Assembly (NCBI GenBank): GCA_951213105.1
Contig: OX578145.1
Coordinates: 7,491,191-7,555,190 of the forward strand
Direction of reading: 5' to 3'
Length of the DNA: 64,000 nt
Source of the DNA: Amaurobius ferox
Taxonomy: Eukaryota; Arthropoda; Arachnida; Araneae; Amaurobiidae
In this document: positions 11,637 to 21,422 of the stretch, in pieces
Position numbering within the stretch: the stretch's first letter is position 1
Layout: each line of letters starts with the position of its first letter
Program-made: the position numbers and the translations under genes
The notes under the pieces: model-generated
Database searches by the model: none
What the model saw: the letters and a program-made list of their open reading frames with translations, nothing else
What the model was told of the DNA's origin: nothing

Positions 11637-12365
11637 AATGAGCGCACATATATTTTTAACACTAAAAACATGATTTTATAGCTTATTTTATCTTTTTTTT
11701 ATAAAAAAAAAAAGGTCTCGATCCATCTTAATATTAAAAACATGATTTTATAGCTAAAAAAGGTGTATATATACCTTTTTTACATTTAGACCAAATATTA
11801 ACAGTAAATTACTGAACTTTTTTAGTTAAAAAGCTAGACTTATACATATTAAAAGTATGATTTCACAGTGAGTTATATAAAATAAATGCGTGAAAAAAGA
11901 GGACCCTCCAAATGAATGGAAGTCCTCTAATATATTAAAGATGTGTATATATACCTTTTTTTAGTTAAAAAGCTAGACTTATACATATTAAAAGTATGAT
12001 TTCACAGTGAATTATTTAAAATAAATGCGTGAAAAAAGAGGACCTCCAAATGAATGGAAGTCCTCTAATATATTAAAAATGTGTATATATACCTTTTAAC
12101 AGTGAACTTTTTTAGTTAAAAAGCTAGACTTATACATATTATAAGTATGATTTCACAGTGAATTATATAAAATAAATGCGTGAAAAAAGAGGACCTCCAA
12201 ATGAATGGAAGCCCCCTGTTTTTAAAGAGTGGAGTTGAGACCCCCCCATATATTTAATAGAAAAACTCAAAATGTTTAACTAAATCTAAACATTTTTTAT
12301 AAAATTAAAAAGAATTATAAAAATATGAAATCATTATGAATATACAAAACATATGATAATTATAG

Positions 12366-12385
12366 TGGGGGGTGACGCCCCCCCC
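12366..12385. terminator. G-run/C-run hairpin at 3' end of the left repeat-borne gene
   Basis: GGGGGG-TGACG-CCCCCCCC lies just past the stop of the broken gene copy (12,400). The mirrored hairpin sits past the stop of the intact copy at 28,207-28,228. In an AT-rich element this conserved position suggests a transcript-end structure; the function is inferred. Confidence 0.4.
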
Positions 12386-12399
12386 TCACTGAAAGATGA

Positions 12400-12710
12400 T
12401 TAAGCTTTCTCTAATTCATATTCGTATTTATCATCTATCATACCCGAATACTTAAATATATATCTACCTTTATTGATTTTATTTATTGATACATCAGAAA
12501 GTTTTCCATGTTTATTCGCAAGGTAATAACTGATATCATTGAGAAAAATTAATACTCTTTTTCTTCAGCTTTCACATCTAACTGTACGATTACTGAATCT
12601 CCATATTTAGTATTATTTTTTCTCAATGATATCAGATCATATTTCCCAGGATATAAATCATTTAATTTAAACGTTTTGGGATAACCTCTCAGTCTATTGA
12701 ACTCTTCCAT
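12400..12710 (-). pseudogene. Broken duplicate of the inverted-repeat-borne gene
   Basis: This is the left-repeat copy of the gene at 27,910-28,194. The start (ATG 12,710, context AATAAATG) and C-terminus are preserved almost identically. Near 12,540-12,562 about 22 bp are inserted, a partial inverted copy of nearby GATATCATTGAGAAAAA sequence, which brings a stop codon and breaks the frame. The intact sister copy on the other arm probably carried the function. The product is not recognised. Confidence 0.85.
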
Positions 12711-12727
12711 TTATTAGTAAACATTTT

Positions 12728-13899
12728 TTATAAATATAAATTTATCCATTCTTTATAATCTGTAAAACCTCTTTCTTCCATCTCTTTTATAAGTTTTTCT
12801 CTGTATTCTTCATCAGACTTTGACTCTCTAAATATTTTTTCAGCTATAATATTTTTTTGTTCATTATCAGAAATTGTAATAGAAACATCAGGATCAAATC
12901 CATTTAGTACATTAATTATTCTAGTTACTTTCCCTACAAAACATTTATCATCACCCTCTTTTAGTTCATCTTTTAACGCTTTTATTATTTCATTTTTATT
13001 CTCATTTTTTAAAATTCTATTAAACACAACAACTAATATCTCTCTAAATTTAATATTATGGAATTCTTCCTCCAGTAAGTGTCTTTTAATTTTTATATCT
13101 AATTCTTTAATGCATTCATCTAAATCATATTTAATATCTGTATTTAATAATTTTATGATAGTCTCTCTCAAAGATTTTTGAATATATGTATTATGTACAT
13201 TTTGAGAGTCATATACATTATTATGTAATAATCGTCTTCTTAAAATCGGGGGTAAATTTATTTTATCTCCATCATACCATACTTTATATATTCTAGGCAA
13301 AAATATTAATTCATTTAGAGATGTAATATAATTTTCTCTACAATCTAATAATACTATATTTATTAAATTTTCTATTCCTTCAAGTGAAGTTAATTTATTT
13401 GTTCTACAATCTAATTTTCTAAATTCGTTAAATTTTCTATTCCTTCAAGTGAAGTTAATCTACACGTCATACAATATAATTCTTCTAAATTTGTTAAATT
13501 TTCTATTCCTTCAAGTGAAGTTAATTTATTGTTTCCACAATATAGTTTTTTTAAATTTATTAAATTTTTTATTCCTTCAAGTGAAGTTATTTTATTGTCT
13601 CCACAATATAATTTTTCTAAATTTATTAAATTTTTTATACCTTCAAGTGACGTTAATTTATTTCCTCCACAAGACAATATTTCTAAATTTATTAAATTTT
13701 CTATTCCTTCAAGTGACGTTAATTTATATCCCTCACAATATAATTCTTTTAAATTAGTTAAATTTTCTATTCCTTCAAGTGACGTAAATTTTTCTATTCC
13801 ATAATATAATAAAAAATTAGATTTCACTTCAGCAGGATTCTCTAGATTTAGGAAAGAGATAAATGTTTTTTTTATACCATTATTATATATAACATTCAT
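12728..13899 (-). pseudogene. Leucine-rich repeat protein of giant-virus type, one frameshift
   Basis: From ATG 13,899 the protein has a short N-terminus, then at least six ~23-residue leucine-rich repeats with the signature LTSLEGIENLTNLEELYC. A 1-nt deletion in a T run near 13,415 shifts the frame; the repeats continue in the next frame and run into a C-terminal domain with KCFVGKVTRIINVLNGFDP and SITISDNEQ. From memory, this C-terminal signature occurs in leucine-rich proteins of large DNA viruses such as iridoviruses and mimiviruses. Its biochemical role is not established here; a protein-interaction or ubiquitin-related role would be speculation. Position 13,300 is not a real start: the codon there is TTG and the repeat frame continues through it. 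Neighbours on both sides are same-strand Polinton genes. Confidence 0.8.
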
Positions 13900-13926
13900 T
13901 TATTTAGAAACATTTTTATAAAATAT

Positions 13927-14565
13927 TTATTTTTCAGCTTTTCTCAAAAGATAAACACATTCTCTCAAGACTTTTTTAACTTCACAAATCTCTTCAATAA
14001 TTTTCTCTCTATAAGATTCTTTTTCATAATGACCAAACTTTTTATTTAATTCACTCATCTGTATAGCTTGTATTTTTTTCGAATAAACATTAAAAAAGTG
14101 ATCAGGTAATAGATCAAATTTGTATTTAATCAAATAACAAAAATCTAATTTATGCATAAATTCTTCTATAAAATTTTCATTAAATGTTTGATATCTAGCT
14201 ATATACAGCCAACTTAAATCATCTTTTAATTCTCTCATGGTATCTTCTGAAAGATTTTGAAACATTGATACTTTATATAAATCTAAATTATCAGAAAATT
14301 TTATGATAAATTCATTACTTAAAGTTTGATATTGAGATATGTTTACCCAATCTACTTTATCTTTACATTTTTCTATAAAATCTTCTGATAATTTTTGATA
14401 TCTAGAAATTTTAGGCCAATCATCAGGTTGAGCAAATTCTTCAATAAAAAATTCAGACAGTGTTGAATATTGTAAAATTAAATCCCAATTTACATAATCT
14501 TTCAGATTTCTAATTACATCTTCAGATAAATTATTTCTAGAAAATTCATTCCAATCAATATCCAT
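13927..14565 (-). CDS. Tandem ~22-residue repeat protein (LSEDFIEKxKDKVDW type)
   Basis: An intact 212-residue frame made of about six repeats with the pattern LSEDFIEKCKDKVDWVNIS-QYQ, followed by a lysine/glutamate-rich helical C-terminus (from about residue 165). Similar repeats occur, from memory, in proteins of iridoviruses, entomopoxviruses and mimiviruses, with no assigned function. The start ATG 14,565 is in the context TTAAATG, like most genes of this Polinton. It lies between the leucine-rich repeat gene and the fibre-like gene on the same strand. Its intact frame among broken neighbours is notable but may be chance. Confidence 0.7.
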   Translation of the reverse strand: MDIDWNEFSRNNLSEDVIRNLKDYVNWDLILQYSTLSEFFIEEFAQPDDWPKISRYQKLSEDFIEKCKDKVDWVNISQYQTLSNEFIIKFSDNLDLYKVSMFQNLSEDTMRELKDDLSWLYIARYQTFNENFIEEFMHKLDFCYLIKYKFDLLPDHFFNVYSKKIQAIQMSELNKKFGHYEKESYREKIIEEICEVKKVLRECVYLLRKAEK

Positions 14566-14582
14566 TTAATGATGAACGTATT

Positions 14583-15383
14583 TTAGAAAGGGATTTTTTC
14601 AATATGTATATAAGGTTTTAAAGTGTTTGATTTACCATCGGATTTTATCCATAATGTGATGGTATCATCACGTTTACCATAAGCAAAACAGGTTACTGTA
14701 TCTGTATTAGCTTTTAAAATTTCCTTACCATTGATTTTTGGTGATATCAGTGGACTTTTATCATATGTATATTTATTTTCTACTGTATCATATATAGCTA
14801 TATATATGGATATTTTCATATACACATCTGTAATTAATCGCATCTCTTGATCCAGTAACTTAGAACTCATCATATTGAAATTTACTTTTGTAAATTCTCC
14901 ATCTGTAAAAATAAGAAAATCATCTTCTACGGTAATCCAGATATCTCTATTATCTAAATATATTTTATTGACAGCATCTTTATCATATTCTGGGCCTGCT
15001 ACATTACCTATTCTTTTATTTTTTGCATCAAATTTATCATTCTGTAATATTAATGTATTTTTTTCAAAATATCTTTTATTCACAACATTTTTTTCATCTT
15101 TAGGATCTGCTACATTTCCTATTCTTTTTCCTTTTGCATCGTAAGGTTTTCCTTCTGAAGAATGTAAAGTTGTTTCATCTAATTCTTTTATTCTCTTACC
15201 TGTTTCTTCAGTAAAGGATAAAAAATCCTTATCATATTTAGTTTCTATAAGATCTCTCAATTCAAAATGATTATTCTCTATTTTATTCAAAACGAAACTT
15301 TTAGTAGTTAAATCTAAATCATCTATAGGATTTTCGCAATTTTTTAAAATTCTATTTTCCATATCATAATTTCCATCATCCAT
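14583..15383 (-). CDS. Fibre-like surface protein (phage tail-fibre-type repeats)
   Basis: An intact 266-residue frame. The N-terminal half is helical. The middle has two copies of a DAKxKRIGNVAxP...NKxYxxx repeat (about residues 83-145), as in phage and Polinton/adintovirus fibre proteins where such repeats form trimeric shafts. The C-terminal ~120 residues (from about 150) are beta-rich and may be a receptor-binding or knob-type head. The role is inferred from the repeat type and from lying beside the capsid genes. The start at 15,383 follows the stop of the tiny gene upstream by only three bases. Confidence 0.65.
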   Translation of the reverse strand: MDDGNYDMENRILKNCENPIDDLDLTTKSFVLNKIENNHFELRDLIETKYDKDFLSFTEETGKRIKELDETTLHSSEGKPYDAKGKRIGNVADPKDEKNVVNKRYFEKNTLILQNDKFDAKNKRIGNVAGPEYDKDAVNKIYLDNRDIWITVEDDFLIFTDGEFTKVNFNMMSSKLLDQEMRLITDVYMKISIYIAIYDTVENKYTYDKSPLISPKINGKEILKANTDTVTCFAYGKRDDTITLWIKSDGKSNTLKPYIHIEKIPF

Positions 15384-15386
15384 TAA

Positions 15387-15461
15387 TTAAAAACCTATAC
15401 CAGGAGGTCCAATAGGCCCTTCTTTCATTTGATCATCATAAGGTGGATAATAAGCACTCAT
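15387..15461 (-). CDS. 24-residue peptide with collagen-like GPIGPPG
   Basis: The frame from ATG 15,461 (context AATAAATG) to TAA 15,387 encodes a proline/tyrosine-rich N-terminus and a short GPIGPPGIG stretch. It sits between the major capsid and fibre-like genes. It could be a real small virion peptide or the remnant N-terminus of the downstream fibre protein; the stop at 15,387 separates them. No family recognised. Confidence 0.45.
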   Translation of the reverse strand: MSAYYPPYDDQMKEGPIGPPGIGF

Positions 15462-15478
15462 TTATTATAGCATTAATT

Positions 15479-16827
15479 TTATGATTTTAAACTCTTAACC
15501 ATTGTTATAGTTATATTTTTTAAATTTATAAAACATCTCTTTCTTTCTTTAAAAATAAAATAAAACTTATATTCCTTTTGAGTATTCATTAATCTCTCCC
15601 AATTAAATTCAATATCTAAATTATTTAAATCGGTATAGTTTTCATGATTTGATAAGTCAAAATAAAAAATAGTATACAATTTTCCAGAATTCTTCTTATT
15701 TATCAAACATCCTGTTTCTGCATTAATATCATTTAATCCTGCATGTAAAAGAACTTCATACACTCTATTATAATCTTTATTGGTAAAATTCGTTTTGTAA
15801 CGCATAAGAGGAATTTGTTTATTATTAATCATCAACCAGCATTCAGTCATATCTATATTATCAAATATCATATTATTTTTTTCATAATTACCATCTCTTT
15901 CAACGTACTGAGGAATAACATAGACACCTAAAACTTCATCAGATACTGTTGCAGCTGTGACAGATCCACTATCACTTTTATAGGGACCTACCATCTTAAA
16001 TCTATATCGATCCCAATTTACCTCTATATCTTTATCAGATAAAAATGATTCCATAAACACGCTTTCTGCAGAATTTTTAAATTCTATATAAAGTAAATGC
16101 AAGGTTAAACCTTCAACTACTACCTTATAATTAACATTTTTGACATCAGTATATATCATATTCTTATTTTCATTTCTTTGAATTTCTATTTTCACTTCAA
16201 AACCAGAAATTACCTTTTCATATTCTCTAAAGAAATCGATTATATCTTTTAAAGGTGTCCATATTTTAATGACATTGCTATCTTTCGTTAGTTCCCATCT
16301 CTTTGTGAATTCTTCGTTATAATATCTTTATTCATTTTCAAATTATTAAAAAATTCAGTTATTTTAGTAGTATGTTCTAAAGTACCTTCATATTTTAACT
16401 CTTTTCGGTCAGTTGAATCAGCTGTATCTAGATAAAAAAATTTATCTTGAGCTTGTGATATTGTATAATCAGGAGTATAATGAGTTAATCTTAAAGCATA
16501 ATTCATGATTGAAAAATTTGACTGTGTATTTGATTCAATTTCGGTATCTCCTATATGTACTTTTAAAGTTTTGATAAAACCTCCGCCATTTACCAGACTC
16601 ACATTTTCGTTTCCAATGGATGATTTATCATTTTTTGTAATTTTTAATTTTTGTTCAAGATATCCTCTAGAATATAAAATTTTTGCTTTAGTATCATTAA
16701 TATGAAAAACATGGGTGGCATTCTCATCTGAACTATGTTCTTTTGGGTGAATTTTTCTTAATTCATAACTTTTAATTTGATCATTATAATAATAATGAGT
16801 ATCACTCAAATCATAAATCTTTTGCAT
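15479..16827 (-). pseudogene. Polinton major capsid protein (double jelly roll), one frameshift
   Basis: Starting at ATG 16,827 (TAAATAAATG), the first frame covers the N-terminal jelly roll, including MNYALRLTHYTP and the region around KITEFFNNL. A frameshift near 16,300 moves the protein to another frame, where WTPLKDIIDFF...EYEKVI, typical of Polinton/adintovirus hexon-like capsid proteins, continues to the stop at 15,479. The combined length of ~450 codons fits the family. The protein would form trimeric capsomers of an icosahedral particle. It lies immediately downstream of a 55-residue gene whose stop abuts this start. Confidence 0.85.
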
Positions 16828-16995
16828 TTATTTAGGAAGAATTTTTAAACCACCTCCTTTCTTTTTCATTGAAAATATTTCATTTAATTTATTCCGCACA
16901 AATATTGGGTCTTCAATAATAGGTTCAGTTTTCAATAAAACCTTTAAAAATCTTTGTATTTTTTTACTTTTTCTATATAATCTATGTTTATTCAT
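16828..16995 (-). CDS. 55-residue basic peptide with GGG site
   Basis: ATG 16,995 (CATAAATAAATG) to TAA 16,828. The N-terminus is very basic (KHRLYRKSKKIQRFLK) and the C-terminus contains MKKKGGGLKILPK. It is wedged between penton and major capsid genes, with stop-start junctions on both sides. Small basic peptides with GG cleavage sites in this position resemble adenovirus-type core or cement peptides processed by the viral protease; that role is inference. Confidence 0.6.
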   Translation of the reverse strand: MNKHRLYRKSKKIQRFLKVLLKTEPIIEDPIFVRNKLNEIFSMKKKGGGLKILPK

Positions 16996-17747
16996 TTATT
17001 TATGAAGATAAACCTGACCTAACAATTGATATATTTTTTTAACGTAGTTATCCTCAAAACTAGGTATAAAATTAAATTCTACAGCTCCTTTATTTAAATC
17101 AATTAATTCACCTTTTTGATTAGTAATCCTCATTTTTATTCTTTCAACAGGATCCGTTTTAACAGGAAAATATACCCAATTATTAAATTCTTTTGAAATT
17201 ATACTACCTGGAGGATTTTTATTAACGAAAGAATAAATGACTTCTGAATTAGATTATTTATTAAAGATCCTTTTACAACATCACAGTGAATATAAATATT
17301 ATCATTTCCATTGGATATATTAGCTATTTGTTCACCTTCTACCTCTGTTTCTTCATCATAACTTCCATATGTCGGTTTTAAAAAGCCTATAATTTTATGA
17401 AAGTTACTTTTTGTAAAATCAATTACCCAACCTTTTTTCAGTTTAATAGCTATTCTTTGTCTTGCTTCAATAATACCAAATTTCACAGGTGGATCCTCAC
17501 CGAATATTTTCATCATATACACATTTAAACCTCTTATAGTATAATTACCATTTGAGATAACAATTGTTATGTCTGTGCCTAATTTATATATTTTAAATAT
17601 GTTATTTCCATAATTCTCACTTATATTAAACCATGAAACTTCCATATAAAACGACTGTAAAGCTAATTTTTTTAATTTAAGAGGTGTAATAAAATTTACA
17701 GTAAATTCCTCTGATTTCTCGTGACCTTCAGATTTTAATATTATCAT
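16996..17747 (-). pseudogene. Minor capsid (penton-like) protein, one frameshift
   Basis: ATG 17,747 (TATAAATG) opens a frame with FTVNFITPLKLKK and NYTIRGLN, followed by a beta-rich core, as in single-jelly-roll penton proteins of Polintons. Near 17,215 the frame shifts; the C-terminal part (SFVNKNPPG, then RIKMRITNQKGELIDLN) continues to the stop at 16,996. The RITNQ.GELIDL ending is characteristic of the family. The start overlaps the stop of the protease gene (ATGA). Expected role: pentamers at the capsid vertices. Confidence 0.75.
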
Positions 17748-18198
17748 TTATACAGAACAAAATTTTCATTATAGTCACTAGGTTTTTGTGTAGGAAATGA
17801 TTTGAGAAGATTTTTAGGTGATATACCTTTATTCCTTTCTCTTATATATTTCATACAAAATAAACCACATTTCACAGATGTAAGTTTCTGTAAAAACTAT
17901 CATTATGACCTATTTTTGGTTTTTTATTGGATGTAACAAGAAATGATTTAATATTTTTAGGAATATAGTCCTTCATATTGTCATATTCACCAAACGGATC
18001 AAAATATTCCACATATTTATATTTAGGATCATTGTAATAACAAACCCATTGAGTTCCAGGACCTGTTGATACATCTAAATTAATGATTCCATTTTCAAAT
18101 ATTCCTATTGTTTTAGGTAATAAATCAGAGGTAAATACACCTCTAAATCCTTTTTCATTTTTCATATTTTCTTCAATCATTTTGTTACTAATTCCCAT
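17744..18198 (-). pseudogene. Adenain-type cysteine protease, catalytic His lost and frameshifted
   Basis: The protein matches the maturation protease of adenoviruses and Polintons: GPGTQWVCYY, then YFDPFGEYD, then VKCGLFCMKYI. In this family the first motif holds the catalytic histidine (GTHW); here the codon is CAA (18,049-18,051), giving glutamine. The Asp of DPFG and the cysteine of CGLFC are kept. The first frame ends at 17,872 and the cysteine segment lies in another frame to TGA 17,744. The first ATG (18,198) lies inside the end of the preceding gene. The enzyme would process capsid precursors; this copy must be inactive. Confidence 0.85.
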
Positions 18199-18566
18199 GG
18201 TTGATATATCCCCTTTCCACGTTTTTTTTTCCCCCAGATCCTTTCATTTTTTTTTTGTACAGCTGAACTAGCTAATCCTGATAAAGCACCTGTTGCTAAT
18301 GCTGGAACTGCAAATTTAGCAGCGGTTATTAAAGAGGGTATAAGTGCTGCTAGAAATGGTAAAAATCCTCCATTTTTATCTAATTGCGTTTTACTGATAG
18401 TAATTCTTTTTCCATCATTAATATGATTAATTTGAGTTTTAGTTAAATACATCTCATGATTAGGAGTTTTGGAGATATCTATTTGTAATGTTAGTTCTTT
18501 ATTTCTAAAAGCTGATTTAAGTTTATTTTTCTGACCTTCACTTAAATAAACTTTATTTTTTATCAT
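18177..18566 (-). CDS. pX/pVI-like minor capsid protein with hydrophobic segment
   Basis: An intact 129-residue frame from ATG 18,566 (AATAAATG). The N-terminal 65 residues are polar, then GGFLPFLAALIPSLITAAKF and further Ala/Leu/Gly-rich sequence form a membrane-active segment (about residues 66-100), followed by a basic tail with GKKKRGKGIYQPWE. This layout is common in Polintons and resembles adenovirus pVI/pX proteins released by the viral protease. Its end overlaps the start of the protease gene by about 20 bp. Confidence 0.7.
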   Translation of the reverse strand: MIKNKVYLSEGQKNKLKSAFRNKELTLQIDISKTPNHEMYLTKTQINHINDGKRITISKTQLDKNGGFLPFLAALIPSLITAAKFAVPALATGALSGLASSAVQKKNERIWGKKKRGKGIYQPWELVTK

Positions 18567-18569
18567 TTA

Positions 18570-19334
18570 TTATAGGAGAAATTGTTTATAATATCGTTGT
18601 ACATCATTGTAAGTCATTTCTCCATTTTTTAATAACATATCTAACAATAAAACTACTTGATTATACAATTTCTTTGATTTACTTCCATTACATATTTTTT
18701 CTGTTAAATTTGATAATACATCCTTTTTATCTATACCTTCACCTATATAAGGATAACCCTCTTTCATAAGCCTTAAGACATGGATATATTTTTTCATCAT
18801 TTCCATTTTATAATCTGATTCCTTAATTTTTTCTAGATCAGTTTCAGCTTTAGAATAGTTATAATTTTTAGTATTAATTCCTTTCATTCTTATATATGTA
18901 CCTCGCTTTTCTTTAGCTATTGCTATTATTTCATCAAGATCTTTTTTAGATTTATTTATAAGATCAGAAGGTAATTCTAAATTTTCTTTTTTGATAAACG
19001 GTATATCCATAAATTTATCACTGTAAAATGTAATTTTTCCTTCTGCTCTATCCATCAATTGTTTAACATCTGATGTGTAATCAAGAGGTGGAAATGAAAT
19101 ATTTTCTACAGCATTTTGTATACTTTTTACAACCTCTTTATTAGATGTTTCATATTTTTCAATTTCTTGAGTGACTGGTTTATGAAATTCCTCTAAGGTT
19201 TTTTGAATACCTAATTTTTCTTTTAGTTGATCTTCACTATTCTTTCTTATTTCTTTTTCTAATTTTACTAATTTAATTGAATCTTTTATTTGCTTTATAA
19301 ACTTGTGTTTTCGTTCTTTTTCTAATTTATTCAT
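18570..19334 (-). CDS. Coiled-coil Polinton protein of unknown function
   Basis: An intact 254-residue frame from ATG 19,334 (TATAAATG), the first gene of the leftward block. The N-terminal ~75 residues are lysine/glutamate-rich and should form a coiled coil. The centre has a proline-rich break (ISFPPLDYTSD). The C-terminus (SKSKKLYNQVVLLLDMLLKN) matches the type of small helical domain seen at the end of similar Polinton and adintovirus proteins. Probably structural or DNA-associated; not recognised more precisely. Confidence 0.6.
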   Translation of the reverse strand: MNKLEKERKHKFIKQIKDSIKLVKLEKEIRKNSEDQLKEKLGIQKTLEEFHKPVTQEIEKYETSNKEVVKSIQNAVENISFPPLDYTSDVKQLMDRAEGKITFYSDKFMDIPFIKKENLELPSDLINKSKKDLDEIIAIAKEKRGTYIRMKGINTKNYNYSKAETDLEKIKESDYKMEMMKKYIHVLRLMKEGYPYIGEGIDKKDVLSNLTEKICNGSKSKKLYNQVVLLLDMLLKNGEMTYNDVQRYYKQFLL

Positions 19335-19407
19335 TTATATAATATTAATTTTTTACTGCGAGTAAATTATTTTTACAGCGAGTAAATTATTTTTTACTGT
19401 TATATAA
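19335..19407. promoter_or_regulatory. Divergent promoter between the two Polinton arms
   Basis: The 73-bp gap separates the first leftward and first rightward genes. Both start codons sit in TATATAAATG. The block (T/A)CNGCGAGTAAATTATTTTT occurs twice in tandem, with a partial third copy ending in TTTACTGTTATATAAATG, so a shared bidirectional control site is likely. Confidence 0.55.
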
Positions 19408-21031
19408 ATGATAAAAATTAAAGATTACACGGAACCAGATGAGTTACCTGATCCTAATCAACATCCTTTGTTACCTAAACATCTATTTAGATTGCTTATA
19501 ACAGGGCCTTCAGGTTCAGGTAAAACAAATTTACTGTTAAATATGATTTATGATTTTTTAAATTTTGATGCATTATATATATGTGCAAAAGATTTATACG
19601 AACCTAAATATTCTAAATTACAAGAAATATATACAATGTTTGAAGATATAGAAAGAGAAGATATTTTGAAATATAAGAAGAATAAGAAAACATTATTAGA
19701 ATTATATGATAAATACAAAAAAGGAAGTATTCTTTTCTTCAGATGATTTTATTACAGTAGATGATTTAAATCCTGCATTAAAGAATTTAGTTATTTTCGA
19801 TGATTGTGTGACTGAGAAAGATCAAAAAACCATACAGGAATTATTTATCAGAGGTAGAAAGAAAAAAAAACGCATCTATTATTTATTTATCACAGTCATA
19901 TTATTCAACTCCTATCAATATAAGAAAGAACTGTAATTCCTTTATATTTTTCAATCTGCAACCAAAAGAAATTCAACAGATTATAAGAGAGATAGATGGT
20001 AAATTAAGTGCTGAAGAATTCAAACAAATATATAATAAAAGTGTTCAAAAACAATACGATTTTTACTTTCCTTATATACATAATGTATAAGGAAAGTATT
20101 GTGACGGGGTCGAAAATTCGAATTCGAGTTTTCGACGGGAGAGCACGTTTCAAGCATCCCTGATCACGAATCAAACATTTCTGAAGTGATGTGTGTGTCA
20201 GTGGGTCTGTGGAGACGATAACTGACGAACGAATGGACCGATTCGAACCAAATTTAGTACAAAAATCACAATCCTTAAACACTGGAAGCCTATTGTTTTT
20301 ATACGCAATCGAATGTTCAGAACCTCCCTAAATTTTCGAATGAAATTTTGAAAAAATCGTCAAAAAATCAAAACCGCTAATAAAGTTACGCAAATAGACA
20401 TTTCTTATGTAATTTTTCATTAGAAAACGATTGACATAAATTTCAGAAAGCTAACATGAACCGTTCTCGAGATATTGTGCATTTTTCAAAAAAATTATCA
20501 AAAAGTCATATAAAATAAAAAAAAATATTTCCTTTTGAGAAACATGTTCACTTTTCATATGTAATACCATGCGATAAATTGGGTGACATCATTCTCGTGG
20601 ATCTAGCTCGTTCCATTCATGAAAAAAGATACTTTGAATAATACTTTTGTATTTGAACGCCAATTGTCATTTATCTGCTGTAAGAATAACTTATTTCTTA
20701 GTGCATAACGCTTGGCGAGATTTGGGCGACGAATTTGGCGGAATGTCTCCAACTTGGCGACTTTTTGAAATGTTGCCAAATTAACGAAAATCTCTCCAAA
20801 TGGATAAAAATGACGCTAAATCAATGAAAATGACGACTAATTGTCGAAAATTCAATATCTTGGAAAGAATATTAGTATCTACTATAAGAAAAACCTATTT
20901 TTTTTTACTGTAAAAGTAGTAAATTCATTACATTATATAAGGAAAGTCATGTGCTGCCCACATCAGATTTTTTAATGTTAGATTTAGTGAATCCGAAAAT
21001 GAGATACAGAAAAAAATTTGATCCTATATAA
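19408..21031 (+). pseudogene. A32/HerA-FtsK-like packaging ATPase, frameshifted and disrupted
   Basis: It starts at ATG 19,408. Walker A is GPSGSGKTN (about residue 32) and Walker B is LVIFDDCV in a second frame. Frameshifts occur near 19,735 and in an A run near 19,866; the third frame reads IIYLSQSYY, the sensor-type motif, then FFNLQPKE. At 20,063 a 903-bp hairpin-ended element interrupts the gene; the last codons (LVNPKMRYRKKFDP) resume at 20,967 and stop at 21,031. The enzyme would drive DNA into capsids. The mix of indels and insertion shows it is dead. Confidence 0.9.
20064..20966. mobile_element. Hairpin-ended element copy E, nested in the ATPase gene
   Basis: It begins with a strong hairpin: TACTTTCCTTATA pairs with TATAAGGAAAGTA. 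It ends GTGCTGCCCACATCAG. The flanks share GATTTTT, so a duplication of up to 7 bp is possible, but the run of T makes its length ambiguous. It is the undisrupted relative of copy C, which brackets the Polinton, and it can be used to rebuild the pre-insertion target. No coding capacity. Confidence 0.85.
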
Positions 21032-21422
21032 ATGAAATGGAAGAATATTTAGAAAAAAGATTGTATGTTTACAGAAATAGTAGAAATTTGTATCAAAAGA
21101 TAAGTATTTCATTATCAGTAAGGTTATTCTAAGTGGAACGGGTTTATCAGCTATTGCCTTTCTTGCGTTTGCTTTTTTAAGTTTATCGGTTGGTATAGTA
21201 GAAGCTATTGATCTTGCATTAAAAATAGCAGAAAGGAAAGAAGAATATAGACATTGTTATAATTTTTATAAAGAACTCATTAATTCGTTTAAAGCTAAGG
21301 ATATGACAGAAGAAATTTATATGCGAGAAAAGGATTTCATAAAAAGTTTAAAATTTAATCCAGTTGAAAAATATGTAAAACAAATGCAATTGAATGGATA
21401 TAAATTTATTCATTTTAAATAA
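21032..21422 (+). pseudogene. Small Polinton membrane protein, one frameshift
   Basis: The region begins right at the ATPase stop (TAAATG). An N-terminal frame (EEYLEKRLYVYRNSRNLYQK) is followed, after a frameshift near 21,120, by SGTGLSAIAFLAFAFLSLSV, a clear membrane segment, and a charged helical C-terminus ending at 21,422. This architecture, a basic helix then a glycine-rich hydrophobic stretch, is seen in a common Polinton ORF of unknown function. Confidence 0.65.

Larger units (their letters stand above)
11637..12713 (+). repeat. Left terminal inverted repeat of the Polinton, expanded
   Basis: It matches the reverse complement of the right end, including the gene at 27,910-28,194. It is longer than the right repeat because a ~130-135-bp unit (TTTTTTAGTTAAAAAGCTAG through TGAATGGAAGTCCTCTAA) is present three times (11,814-12,215), and 12,220-12,360 has extra sequence. 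The outermost ~20 bp found at the right end are missing. Confidence 0.9.

Noticed and set aside
13449..13804. Plus-strand frames rich in Phe/Leu/Ile over the leucine-rich repeat gene
   Set aside because: They are antisense shadows of the repeat units; their periodicity follows the minus-strand repeats.
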